From JBJTIF01 sp046094825 (lineage in GTDB: Bacteria; Actinomycetota; UBA4738; HRBIN12): a stretch of 12,103 nucleotides of DNA. The stretch lies in contig JBJTIF010000055.1 of the NCBI GenBank assembly GCA_046094825.1, positions 1 through 12,103 on the forward strand, read 5' to 3'. The notes beneath the pieces are model-generated. The model had not been told where the DNA came from. It worked only from the letters and a program-made list of their open reading frames with translations, and made no database searches. This document shows positions 1 to 5,422 of this stretch, piece after piece. Each line of letters starts with the position of its first letter. Positions within the stretch are counted from its first letter, which is position 1. Position numbers and translations under genes: made by a program.

Positions 1-1
1 C

Positions 2-277
2 GCGGACGGGCACGAGGTGAGCGCGTTCTTCGCGGGCGACGCGGTGAGCCTCCTGCGTCCGCCCACGGTGGACGCCGTCCAGGGCGTCGGGATCGGGACG
101 TTCAAGGAACACCTCGAAGCGTTCGTCGCGGGCGGAGGGAAGCTCTTCGCCTCGAAGCTCTCGGGCGTCGCGCGGGGGATCGGCGAGGGTGACGTGGGCG
201 GCCTGCCGGTGCAGCTCGGTCCGCCGACCGATCTCATCCGCATGGCGCTCGAGGCGGACGCGGTCCTCTCCTACTGA
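2..277 (+). CDS. DsrE-like family protein, 5' truncated
   Basis: This is the C-terminal 91 residues of a small DsrE/DsrF-like alpha-beta protein whose start lies before the window. The frame is already open at base 2 and reads ADGHEVSAFFAGDAVSLL, which matches the family's beta-strand after helix 1 (GHEV..FF.GD.V). The family's KEHLEA helix and LSG.ARG.GE.D segment follow, and the C-terminus is LEADAVLSY. A GTG at 17 could be mistaken for a start, but the similarity runs through it. DsrE-family proteins take part in sulfur relay or act as peroxiredoxin-like accessory proteins. Here the usual cysteine before the LS.xARG segment is replaced (KLFASKLSG), so sulfur transfer through that residue is unlikely and the role is unknown. 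A strong hairpin follows the stop. Confidence 0.72.
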   Translation, partial: ADGHEVSAFFAGDAVSLLRPPTVDAVQGVGIGTFKEHLEAFVAGGGKLFASKLSGVARGIGEGDVGGLPVQLGPPTDLIRMALEADAVLSY

Positions 278-291
278 TCGGGAAACGAACA

Positions 292-316
292 GGGCGGGGG
301 CCTACGGCCCCCGCCC
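292..316. terminator. Strong GC hairpin, probably bidirectional terminator
   Basis: A perfect 11-bp stem (292-302 pairs with 306-316) encloses a 3-nt TAC loop, between the convergent stops of the DsrE-like gene and the small secreted peptide. On the minus strand it is followed by a moderately T-rich stretch (TGTTCGTTT). On the plus strand there is no U-tract. It therefore fits best as the terminator of the peptide gene, and it could also end the DsrE transcript. Confidence 0.75.
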
Positions 317-336
317 CTTCGAGAACTCATGCCTTC

Positions 337-528
337 CTAGCAGTAGATCTCGTACCAGTACTTGCTCATGTTCTTGCCGCCGCAGTAGCCCTCATTCGCG
401 CCACTTTCGCTGCCAGCCGACGAGCCGTCGCCCGGCCGGTTGCCCCACTTGTTGCCCGCCACGGCCGGCACGGCGAGGGCCATGAACAGCAGCGCGGACA
501 TCACGATGCCTGCGATGAGCTTCTTCAA
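337..528 (-). CDS. Small secreted peptide, 63 aa, unknown family
   Basis: I do not recognise this family. The start is TTG at 528-526, chosen because a strong GGGGGAGGTGA Shine-Dalgarno lies 5 nt upstream. The N-terminus KKLIAGIVMSALLFMALAVP is a clear Sec signal peptide with a likely AVA|G cleavage near residue 24. The mature part, about 39 residues, opens with a Gly/Ser/Asn-rich stretch (25-46). It ends in a compact Cys/Tyr-rich tail, GYCGGKNMSKYWYEIYC, with Cys49 and Cys63; Cys63 is the last residue. Two cysteines in an exported peptide could form one disulfide. It has its own structured leader and its own terminator, so it looks like a monocistronic, deliberately expressed gene. A structural, adhesive or signalling peptide are all possible; none can be chosen from sequence. 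An open frame continues upstream to 1164, but only because high GC leaves antisense frames open. Confidence 0.72.
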   Translation of the reverse strand: MKKLIAGIVMSALLFMALAVPAVAGNKWGNRPGDGSSAGSESGANEGYCGGKNMSKYWYEIYC

Positions 529-533
529 ATCTG

Positions 534-585
534 TCACCTCCCCCAGGTGAGTCCCATCTGACGATGGGGAGCCTCCCACGGGGAG
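534..585 (-). promoter_or_regulatory. Structured 5' leader of the small peptide, SD in a hairpin
   Basis: Reading on the minus strand, three tandem hairpins precede the TTG start: 585-573 (CTCCC-CGT-GGGAG), 568-553 (CCCATC-GTCA-GATGGG) and 550-534 (TCACCT-GGGGG-AGGTGA). The last holds the Shine-Dalgarno in its loop and 3' arm. An alternative 4-bp pairing of 565-568 with 575-578 would compete with the first two stems. This is the form expected of a translationally controlled leader. It matches no riboswitch class I know. Confidence 0.5.
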
Positions 586-636
586 CGATCCGCCGCAAGG
601 GCATCCTCGCACCGACCAACTGTGCCACCGGGCCGT

Positions 637-642
637 TAGCCT
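637..642 (+). promoter_or_regulatory. Candidate -10 box (TAGCCT) for leaderless SRAP mRNA
   Basis: TAGCCT lies 6 nt before the ATG at 649, and no Shine-Dalgarno is present. A TANNNT box at this distance places the transcription start on or next to the A of the start codon. The same arrangement recurs before four other genes in the window. No good -35 is visible. Confidence 0.45.
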
Positions 643-648
643 CGTGCC

Positions 649-1368
649 ATGTGCGGACGGATCGTGCAGGCCACTCCCCCCGACGAGGTCGCGAGGGCGA
701 TGGACGCTGTGCTCGAGCCTGCGCTCGGGCCGGGCACGGGATGGCGCCCCCGGTGGAACCTCCCGCCGAGCGAGTTCGCCCTCATCGTTTCGCCCGAGGG
801 GAACCTCCGGCGCCTCGAGCGCGCGGTGTGGGGGCTCCCCGGAGGCCCGCAGGGTCGACCGCTCTTCAACGCCCGAGCGGAGACCGTCGATCGCCTGCCG
901 TCGTTCCGCGAGGCCTTCCGGACGGCGCGCGTCCTCGTGCCGGTCGACGGGTTCTACGAGTGGGAGAACCCCGAGCACCTCGCGGCCGGCGGACTGAGCA
1001 CCGCGCCGGCCGGGCGACGCCAGCCCTGGGCGTTCCTCCCCGCGGACGGGCCGTGCTTCGCGCTGCTCGGCATCTCCGTGCCGTCGGTCACCCCCGACGG
1101 TGAGCCGATCCGCGCCTTCTCGCTCATCACGACCGAGGCGAACGCCGTCGTCGGCGCGATCCACGATCGGATGCCCGCGATGGCGTTCGGCGACGGGCTG
1201 TCGCGGTGGCTCGATCCCGACACTCCGCGGGAGGAGCTGTTCCCGATGCTCGGTCCCGCCCCCGATGCGGCGCTCCTCGCGCGGCGCGTGTCGACGGTCG
1301 TGTCGAACGCGCGGAACGAAGGACCCGAACTGCTCGACGAGGTGGCCGCGGAGCCCCGGCTCTTCTAG
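649..1368 (+). CDS. SRAP-domain abasic-site processing protein (YedK/HMCES-like)
   Basis: This is a 239-aa SOS response-associated peptidase (SRAP) protein. The family (bacterial YedK, human HMCES) forms a covalent crosslink to abasic sites in single-stranded DNA through Cys2 after removal of Met1, protecting them until repair. All hallmark elements are present: MCGR at the N-terminus with Cys2; the W..RWN.PPS segment at 32-41; LFNARAET at 72-79 with Asn74; VDGFYEW at 99-105 with Glu104; and AIHDRMP at 170-176 with His172. Because Cys2 must be the second residue, the start at 649 is fixed. The length is typical and the gene appears intact. It has no operon partner: it is divergent from the small peptide gene and followed by a 9-bp hairpin. 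A TAGCCT box 6 nt upstream suggests leaderless transcription. Confidence 0.93.
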   Translation: MCGRIVQATPPDEVARAMDAVLEPALGPGTGWRPRWNLPPSEFALIVSPEGNLRRLERAVWGLPGGPQGRPLFNARAETVDRLPSFREAFRTARVLVPVDGFYEWENPEHLAAGGLSTAPAGRRQPWAFLPADGPCFALLGISVPSVTPDGEPIRAFSLITTEANAVVGAIHDRMPAMAFGDGLSRWLDPDTPREELFPMLGPAPDAALLARRVSTVVSNARNEGPELLDEVAAEPRLF

Positions 1369-1399
1369 TCCGGCGACTCGTCCCGCAACGCGGAAGGGG

Positions 1400-1420
1400 C
1401 GGGGCGCCTCCGGCGCCCCG
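1400..1420. terminator. GC hairpin between SRAP gene and tRNA-Gln
   Basis: A perfect 9-bp stem (1400-1408 pairs with 1412-1420) with a 3-nt TCC loop lies between the convergent SRAP gene and tRNA-Gln. Neither side has a real U-tract, so it is a GC-type terminator or processing hairpin that may serve both transcripts. Confidence 0.6.
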
Positions 1421-1432
1421 ACCCTCCGTTCG

Positions 1433-1506
1433 TGGCTGGCCCGCCTAGATTCGAACTAGGACTAACTGATCCAGAGTCAGTCGTGCTGCCGTTACACCAC
1501 GGGCCA
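1433..1506 (-). tRNA. tRNA-Gln (anticodon CTG), CCA encoded
   Basis: Read on the minus strand, the gene folds as a complete cloverleaf. The acceptor is TGGCCCG/CGGGCCA, 7 bp. The D-arm is GTG-TAACGGCAG-CAC. The anticodon arm is ACTGA-CTCTGGA-TCAGT with anticodon CTG. The variable loop is TAGT, and the T-arm is CCTAG-TTCGAAT-CTAGG. The discriminator is G at 1436 and the 3' CCA is encoded at 1435-1433. CTG reads the CAG glutamine codon, expected to be the main one in such a GC-rich genome. No second tRNA is adjacent. Confidence 0.95.
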
Positions 1507-1520
1507 CCGCGTGCGTGCCC

Positions 1521-1526
1521 ATGCTA
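1521..1526 (-). promoter_or_regulatory. Candidate -10 box (TAGCAT) of tRNA-Gln
   Basis: On the minus strand TAGCAT lies 14 nt before the mature 5' end of the tRNA, the usual distance for a -10 element with a very short 5' leader removed by RNase P. The corresponding -35 position (CTAGGC, over the lipoprotein stop codon) is a poor match. Confidence 0.4.
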
Positions 1527-1545
1527 GCAAGGCCGCGGTCCGCGC

Positions 1546-2202
1546 CTAGAAGGGGACGGCGAGTTCTCCGGGGGCGAGGCCGGTCCGGAAGGACCGGAGC
1601 AGCCGCTGGAAGTCCGCGCGCTCGGCCTCCCAGGTCCCCGGCGGGAACACGACCGCGAGGATCACCCCGGTCCCGCCGTGGCCGAGCGAGAAGACCGCGG
1701 CGATGCCGGCCGCCGTCGCGCCGTCGCCCAGCACGTCCGCGACGACGAGCCGGCCGGGATCGCCGTCCACCTCGATCGGTCGCTCCTCGCGGACGTCGAT
1801 CGACGGATCGAGCGTGAGGTACGACAGGACCATGTCGTCGAGCGACTCGAATCCGCCCGAGGTGACGACGAGGACCTGGAACGACGTGCGATCGGGATCG
1901 GTCGCGAGCGCCGTCCCACCGCCGAGCGCCGAGGACGGCGACGCGGCGCCCGGGGGTTCGGCCACGACACCGGCCAGGACGCCCGGCGCGGTCTGGCCCT
2001 CGGCGCGCGGTTCGGCGGGGGAGAGCGTGTGGCCCGCGGGCAGGTCGGCGACGAAGACGCCTTCGGGGTCGTGGTAGCGGACGAAGTCGCGCGTCGAGGT
2101 CGGAGCTCCGCTGCACCCCGCGATGGCGGACATTGCTGCGATCGCGGCTGCCACGAGGGACGCGGCGCGGAGCCGTCGCCGGGAGGTTGCGCGGTCGGAC
2201 AT
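1546..2202 (-). CDS. Predicted lipoprotein, 218 aa, unknown function
   Basis: This encodes an exported lipoprotein. The N-terminus has Arg residues (8-10, 12), a hydrophobic stretch at about 13-27 and a lipobox ending IAGC with Cys30 as the lipidated residue. The mature domain of about 188 residues begins with DFVRYHDPEGVFVADLPAGH, a pattern seen in extracytoplasmic PsbP-like or DUF-type beta-rich domains (a substrate-like F.Y.DP..G.. opening and a late F..LLRSFR segment). I see no catalytic motif. A low-complexity Gly/Ala/Ser region lies at about 80-100. The gene is transcribed away from HU across a 78-bp gap and towards tRNA-Gln, with 39 bp between. The ATG at 2202 has no strong Shine-Dalgarno. 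I am confident of lipid anchoring and unsure of function. Confidence 0.82.
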   Translation of the reverse strand: MSDRATSRRRLRAASLVAAAIAAMSAIAGCSGAPTSTRDFVRYHDPEGVFVADLPAGHTLSPAEPRAEGQTAPGVLAGVVAEPPGAASPSSALGGGTALATDPDRTSFQVLVVTSGGFESLDDMVLSYLTLDPSIDVREERPIEVDGDPGRLVVADVLGDGATAAGIAAVFSLGHGGTGVILAVVFPPGTWEAERADFQRLLRSFRTGLAPGELAVPF

Positions 2203-2228
2203 GCCCGGATGTTCCCAGAGCGCGGTGC

Positions 2229-2257
2229 TTGTCGTGCCTGGCCGACGAACCTAGTGT
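2229..2257 (+). promoter_or_regulatory. Candidate promoter of the HU gene
   Basis: TTGTCG (2229-2234) and TAGTGT (2252-2257) are separated by exactly 17 nt, matching a housekeeping-sigma -35/-10 layout. Transcription would start near 2264, leaving a short leader that contains the SD hairpin at 2262-2276. Confidence 0.45.
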
Positions 2258-2261
2258 GGAA

Positions 2262-2276
2262 GCACCTGGGAGGTGC
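2262..2276 (+). promoter_or_regulatory. Hairpin holding the HU Shine-Dalgarno
   Basis: GCACCT-GGG-AGGTGC is a perfect 6-bp inverted repeat with a 3-nt loop. Its loop and 3' arm contain the GGGAGGTG Shine-Dalgarno of the HU gene, 5 nt before the ATG. If the predicted start near 2264 is right, the stem may be trimmed by a base or two. It resembles the peptide leader hairpin at 534-550 (CACCT-GGGGG-AGGTG). Confidence 0.5.
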
Positions 2277-2280
2277 GTGG

Positions 2281-2613
2281 ATGAACAAGAACGGACTCAT
2301 CGCAGACGTCGCCGCGCGCACGGGCGCGAGCAAGGCCGAGGCAGGTCGCGTCGTGGACGGGCTCATGGAGGTCATCCGTGAGTCCGTGGCGCGGGGCGAC
2401 CGCGTGTCGCTCGTCGGGTTCGGGACGTTCGAGCGCCGTCGGCGCAACGAGCGGGTCGCCCGCAACCCCCGCGAGCCCGAGAAGCCGATCGTCGTGCCGG
2501 CGCGTGACGTGCCGTGGTTCACGCCCGGCAAGGAGTTCAAGGACGCCGTCGAACGTCGGACGCCCGAGCACCCGGTGCGGTCGACGCGCGTGCGGCCGTC
2601 GGGGTCGCGCTAG
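2281..2613 (+). CDS. HU-family nucleoid DNA-binding protein
   Basis: This is a 110-aa HU/IHF-family histone-like protein, which would dimerise and bend DNA. The helical dimerisation part (MNKNGLIADVAARTG, then the helix at 18-38) is followed by the diagnostic VSLVGFGTF at 42-50. Then come the beta-arm with RNP at 61-63, whose proline is the intercalating residue, and the WFTPGKEFKDAV segment at 79-90. The usual RNPxTGE turn is replaced by RNPREPEKP. A basic tail of about 20 residues (91-110, ending RVRPSGSR) extends beyond the roughly 90-residue core. Such tails occur in several high-GC lineages and add DNA contacts. The ATG at 2281 has a good GGGAGGTG Shine-Dalgarno that can be hidden in a hairpin. 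The gene is monocistronic, and its stop overlaps that of the convergent cold-shock-like gene through a shared CTAG. Confidence 0.93.
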   Translation: MNKNGLIADVAARTGASKAEAGRVVDGLMEVIRESVARGDRVSLVGFGTFERRRRNERVARNPREPEKPIVVPARDVPWFTPGKEFKDAVERRTPEHPVRSTRVRPSGSR

Positions 2614-2819
2614 GCGAACGTGACGATGTGGAGGTCGCGCGCGATCTTGCGCCCGGCCTCGTCGGTGACGTCGAACCGCACCCGCTGACCGAGGCGGAGC
2701 ATCCGGATCTCGGTCCCCTCGATCGAGGTCGCGTCGATGGCGATCTCCGTGCCGTCGTCGAGCAGGAGCGAACCCGTCCGCTCGGTCTCGTCGAAGTCCT
2801 TGATCGTCCCCTGTGCCAT
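2610..2819 (-). CDS. Cold-shock-domain-like small protein lacking RNP aromatics
   Basis: This 69-aa protein has the length and strand pattern of a CspA-type OB fold: GTIKDFDETERTGSLLLDDG, then TEIAIDATSIEG, LRLGQRVRFDV and a terminal ARDLHIVTF. The GTIK.FD opening and GQRVRFDV strand are family-like. The RNP1 motif (KGFGFI) is replaced by RTGSLLL and RNP2 (VFVH) by IAIDA, so the surface aromatic residues that stack on nucleic acid are missing. Nucleic-acid binding is therefore uncertain, and an accessory or divergent role is possible. The ATG at 2819 follows a GGGAGGG Shine-Dalgarno, and a TATCCT -10-like box lies at 2857-2852. It sits 55 nt downstream of cofC on the same strand and could be co-transcribed or have its own promoter. 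Confidence 0.7.
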   Translation of the reverse strand: MAQGTIKDFDETERTGSLLLDDGTEIAIDATSIEGTEIRMLRLGQRVRFDVTDEAGRKIARDLHIVTFA

Positions 2820-2822
2820 CAG

Positions 2823-2837
2823 CGTCCCTCCCGGACG
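2823..2837 (-). promoter_or_regulatory. Hairpin around the SD of the cold-shock-like gene
   Basis: On the minus strand CGTCC-GGGAG-GGACG forms a 5-bp stem with a 5-nt loop. The Shine-Dalgarno GGGAGG lies in the loop and the start of the 3' arm, just before the ATG at 2819. It is weaker than the HU and peptide hairpins but has the same layout. Confidence 0.35.
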
Positions 2838-2851
2838 GCGTCCCGCGGCGG

Positions 2852-2857
2852 AGGATA
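2852..2857 (-). promoter_or_regulatory. Candidate -10 box (TATCCT) for the cold-shock-like gene
   Basis: On the minus strand TATCCT lies 32 nt before the ATG at 2819, in the 55-nt gap after cofC. It would give a leader of about 25 nt that includes the SD hairpin. The -35 region overlaps the end of cofC and is a weak match. Confidence 0.35.
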
Positions 2858-2874
2858 CCGCCTGCCGTCCGCGC

Positions 2875-3519
2875 TCACGCGAGCCGCGCGAGGCGCTCCT
2901 CGACCTGCATCTCGGCGACCGCCCGGCGTGCGCGACCGCCATCGGGAGCGGTGAGGAGCGCGCGGAGATCGGCGGGGACGTCGAGGTCGAAGGCGAGCGT
3001 CGGTTCGCGGACGATCGCGACCGGCAGGCCGCGCTCCTCGGCGAGCGCGCGGTGCCGGGCGAGCGAATCGGGGCCGAACCGCGCGCGGATGCAGCGCGGC
3101 GGTCGCCGCAGGAGGAGGCTCGTGCCGCGTCCGTCGCGCGATGGCGCGAGGACGACCGAGCCGAGCGTGTGGAGCGCGCGCCCGAGCGCGTCGCCGGTGA
3201 GGGTCGGGAGATCGCCCGGCAGGATCGCGAGCGCGTCGGCCGAACGCTCCTTCGCGAGCCGTTCGACCTGCGCGATCGCCGTCGCGAGCGGACCGGACTC
3301 CTCGATGACCGGCTTCACGCGTCGTCGCGCGGCGACCTCGAGGACCGACTCGTCGGGCGAGACGACCCAGGTCTCCCACCCGGCGTGCTCGGCGCACGCG
3401 TCGAGGACGTCCTCGAGCATGGCGAGCGTGAGCGCCGCGCGCTCGAGCGGCGAGAGCACCGGGGCGAGCCGGCCCTTGCACCGGTCGAGGGACTTCACGG
3501 GGATCGCGACGATGCGCAT
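2875..3519 (-). CDS. cofC: Phospholactate/phosphoenolpyruvate guanylyltransferase (CofC/FbiD)
   Basis: This 214-aa protein is a CofC/FbiD-family nucleotidyltransferase. The enzyme couples GTP to 2-phospho-L-lactate (archaeal CofC) or phosphoenolpyruvate (mycobacterial FbiD), making the activated precursor of coenzyme F420. The family markers occur in order: IPVKSLDRCKGRLAP at 6-20 (nucleotide-binding loop); LPGDLPTLT at 100-108 (metal/GTP site); APSRDGRGTS at 125-134; RFGPDSLARH at 147-156; and LAFDLDVPADL at 175-185. Substrate choice cannot be decided from sequence. No other F420 gene (cofD, cofE, cofG/H) is in the window. The ATG at 3519 has no convincing Shine-Dalgarno, but TAGCCT lies 7 nt upstream. 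It is divergent from plsC across 42 bp. Confidence 0.88.
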   Translation of the reverse strand: MRIVAIPVKSLDRCKGRLAPVLSPLERAALTLAMLEDVLDACAEHAGWETWVVSPDESVLEVAARRRVKPVIEESGPLATAIAQVERLAKERSADALAILPGDLPTLTGDALGRALHTLGSVVLAPSRDGRGTSLLLRRPPRCIRARFGPDSLARHRALAEERGLPVAIVREPTLAFDLDVPADLRALLTAPDGGRARRAVAEMQVEERLARLA

Positions 3520-3526
3520 GGGAGGA

Positions 3527-3532
3527 AGGCTA
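3527..3532 (-). promoter_or_regulatory. Candidate leaderless -10 box (TAGCCT) of cofC
   Basis: On the minus strand TAGCCT ends 7 nt before the cofC ATG at 3519. It has the same hexamer and nearly the same spacing as the SRAP gene. It sits back to back with the plsC box at 3548-3553 in a 42-bp divergent gap. Confidence 0.45.
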
Positions 3533-3547
3533 GCGGGGTCCGCGGAC

Positions 3548-3553
3548 TAGACT
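3548..3553 (+). promoter_or_regulatory. Candidate leaderless -10 box (TAGACT) of plsC
   Basis: TAGACT ends 8 nt before the GTG at 3562, and there is no purine-rich Shine-Dalgarno between them. The gap is too short for a normal leader, so a leaderless mRNA beginning at or near the GTG is the simplest reading. Confidence 0.45.
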
Positions 3554-3561
3554 CCGGCCCC

Positions 3562-4227
3562 GTGGAGCCCTGGTACGTCCTCGCCGAGCCGATCCTCATC
3601 CGGCCGAACCAGCTCTGGTTCAACTGGCACATCGAGGGGGAGGAGCACCTCCCGCGCACGGGACCGGGCATCGTCGTCGGCAACCACATCTCGTACTTCG
3701 ACCAGTTCGTGAGCGGCAACGCGCTCATCCGCGCGGGTCGTCGGCCGCGGTACCTCGCGAAGGCCGAACTCTTCGACATCCCGGTCGTCGGGACGATCTT
3801 CCGCGGCGCCGGGCAGATCCCGGTCCGGCGCGGCACCGGGGACCGCGACGCGCTCGATGCGGCGCGCGCGGCGGTCGAGCGCGGCGAGGTCGTCGTCCTC
3901 TACGCCGAGGGGACCGTGACGAAGGATCCGGACTTCCTCCCGATGCAGGGCAAGACCGGCGCGGTCCGGCTGTCGCGGATGACCGGGGTGCCGATCACGC
4001 CGCTCGCCTCGTGGGGCCCGCAGCACATCTGGCAGAAGAGCGGCAAGGGGAGCCTGCGGTTCGGTCGGCCGCTCTGGGCGAAGGTCGGTCCTCCGATCCC
4101 GCCCCGGTCGCGCTCGGTCGAGGACTCCGACGAGCTCCGTCGCGACACGCAGGCGCTCATGGACACGCTCCGCGAGATGGTGCTCGACCTCCGCGCTCGC
4201 TACCCCGCCCGATGGGACCGGCGGTAG
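3562..4227 (+). CDS. 1-acyl-sn-glycerol-3-phosphate acyltransferase-like (PlsC family)
   Basis: This 221-aa protein belongs to the PlsC/LPLAT acyltransferase family, which acylates lysophosphatidic acid to phosphatidic acid at the inner face of the membrane. It shows the family blocks: block I NHISYFD at 41-47 (the catalytic HX4D), block II FRGAGQIPVRR at 80-90, block III YAEGTVT at 114-120 (EGT), and block IV VPITPLA at 143-149. There is no strong N-terminal membrane segment; binding may rest on the amphipathic N-terminus. The start is taken as GTG 3562, because similarity begins here and a TAGACT box lies 8 nt upstream. The open frame does extend back to 2737, but only antisense to cofC. 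Its TAG stop forms part of the TAGGCT box in front of the next gene. Other glycerophospholipid acyl acceptors are possible. Confidence 0.87.
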   Translation: MEPWYVLAEPILIRPNQLWFNWHIEGEEHLPRTGPGIVVGNHISYFDQFVSGNALIRAGRRPRYLAKAELFDIPVVGTIFRGAGQIPVRRGTGDRDALDAARAAVERGEVVVLYAEGTVTKDPDFLPMQGKTGAVRLSRMTGVPITPLASWGPQHIWQKSGKGSLRFGRPLWAKVGPPIPPRSRSVEDSDELRRDTQALMDTLREMVLDLRARYPARWDRR

Positions 4228-4230
4228 GCT
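4225..4230 (+). promoter_or_regulatory. Candidate leaderless -10 box (TAGGCT) of metB-like gene
   Basis: TAGGCT overlaps the plsC stop codon and ends 7 nt before the ATG at 4238. There is no Shine-Dalgarno in the 10-nt gap. Because TAG is also the stop codon, this instance could be partly coincidental. Read-through transcription from plsC is possible too. Confidence 0.35.
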
Positions 4231-4237
4231 CCGCGGC

Positions 4238-5422
4238 ATGACCGACGAGCGGCGGCGCGGCTTCACGACCCGCGCGGTCCACCCCGAGCCGGCCCGCCTC
4301 GACCAGGAGCCCTCCTCCGTCCCGATCCACCTCGCGTCGACGTTCCGGTTCGAGTCGTCGGAGGACTACGCGGAGACGATCGCCTTCCGCCGCCCGGGTT
4401 CGACCTACAGCCGCGGGTACGGCAACCCGACCGTCGAGGCGTTCGAGCGGCTCATGGCCGACCTCGAGGGGACCGAGGCGGCGTTCGGGTTCGCGTCGGG
4501 GATGGCCGCGATCCACACGGTGTTCACGACGCTCGCGGCGGGCGGCGACCGTGTCGTCGCGGCCCGGGAGCTCTACGGCGGGACGTACTCGATCGCGACG
4601 AAGCTCGCGCCCCGCGCCGGCGTGACGGTCGACCTCGTCGACGCGCGCGACCCCGACGCGGTCGCGGCCGCGATCCCGGGAGCGGCGTTCCTCTACGTCG
4701 AGACGATCGCGAACCCGACGATGACGGTCGCCGACCTCGAGACGCTCGGCGCGCTCGCCCGCGCCGCGGGGATCCCCGCGGTCGTCGACAACACGTTCGC
4801 CTCGCCGTACCTGTGCGAGCCCGCGCGGTTCGGGTTCTCGCACGTGATCCACTCCGCGACGAAGTACATCGGCGGGCACCACGACCTCATCGGGGGCGTC
4901 GTCTGCACGGGGGAGGCCGAGCGCGCCGCGCTCCGCGCGACCGCGATCGACACCGGCGGCACGATGTCGGCGTTCGACGCGTGGCTCGCGATGCGCGGCC
5001 TCATGACGCTCGGCCTGCGGATGGAGCGCCACACCGAGAACGCCCGTGCGATCGCGCGGCACCTCGAGGACCACCCGCTTATCGAGCGCGTCCACTACGC
5101 GGGGCTCCCGTCGCACCCCGACCACGAGGTCGCCCTGCGCGTGCTCCCGAAGGGCTGCGGCGGGATGCTCTCGTTCGAGGTCGCGGGCGGCGTCGACGGC
5201 GGGAAGGCCTTCTGCGACGCGCTCGAGCTCATCTGGGTCGCGACGAGCCTCGGCGGCAGCCACTCGCTCGTCGGGCACGCCGCCTCGACGACGCACCGGC
5301 AGATGGACCCCGCGGCGCGGCGCGCCGCGGGCATCGCCGACGGGCTCGTCCGGATGAGCGTCGGCCTCGAGGACGTCGACGATCTCCTCACCGACGTCGA
5401 CGCCGCGCTGGGGCGCGCGTGA
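4238..5422 (+). CDS. Cystathionine gamma-synthase/lyase family PLP enzyme
   Basis: This 394-aa enzyme belongs to the Cys/Met-metabolism PLP family (MetB, MetC, MGL, MetZ). Visible active-site features are YSRGYGNPT at 57-65 (Tyr57 and Arg59 contact the phosphate of the neighbouring subunit), Tyr113 in ELYGGTY, Asp184 in VVDNTF (pairs with the pyridine nitrogen), and the Schiff-base Lys209 in HSATKYIGGHHD. A C-terminal SLGGSHSLVGHAA loop binds the substrate carboxylate region. Methionine gamma-lyases usually carry a cysteine in the YG.T loop; here it is Gly115, which favours cystathionine gamma-synthase or gamma-lyase. It would work in transsulfuration in the cytoplasm. The exact reaction cannot be fixed. 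It overlaps ddl by 4 nt (GTGA), so the two are almost certainly co-translated despite unrelated pathways. Confidence 0.92.
   Translation: MTDERRRGFTTRAVHPEPARLDQEPSSVPIHLASTFRFESSEDYAETIAFRRPGSTYSRGYGNPTVEAFERLMADLEGTEAAFGFASGMAAIHTVFTTLAAGGDRVVAARELYGGTYSIATKLAPRAGVTVDLVDARDPDAVAAAIPGAAFLYVETIANPTMTVADLETLGALARAAGIPAVVDNTFASPYLCEPARFGFSHVIHSATKYIGGHHDLIGGVVCTGEAERAALRATAIDTGGTMSAFDAWLAMRGLMTLGLRMERHTENARAIARHLEDHPLIERVHYAGLPSHPDHEVALRVLPKGCGGMLSFEVAGGVDGGKAFCDALELIWVATSLGGSHSLVGHAASTTHRQMDPAARRAAGIADGLVRMSVGLEDVDDLLTDVDAALGRA

Noticed and set aside
534..585. Known riboswitch class (c-di-GMP or c-di-AMP) upstream of the peptide
   Set aside because: No conserved core of those classes could be recognised; only simple tandem hairpins are seen.
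529..1164. N-terminal extension of the small peptide frame
   Set aside because: It is antisense to the SRAP gene. The signal peptide begins directly at the TTG preceded by a strong SD.
2737..3561. N-terminal extension of the plsC frame
   Set aside because: It is antisense to cofC; acyltransferase similarity starts at the GTG at 3562.
4157..5296. 379-aa minus-strand open frame antisense to the metB-like gene
   Set aside because: Arg/Glu/Asp-rich translation without domain logic, exactly opposite a well-recognised PLP enzyme; typical GC-rich shadow frame.
4238..5422. Methionine gamma-lyase assignment
   Set aside because: The loop cysteine typical of that enzyme is Gly115 here, so a synthase/lyase of transsulfuration is more likely.
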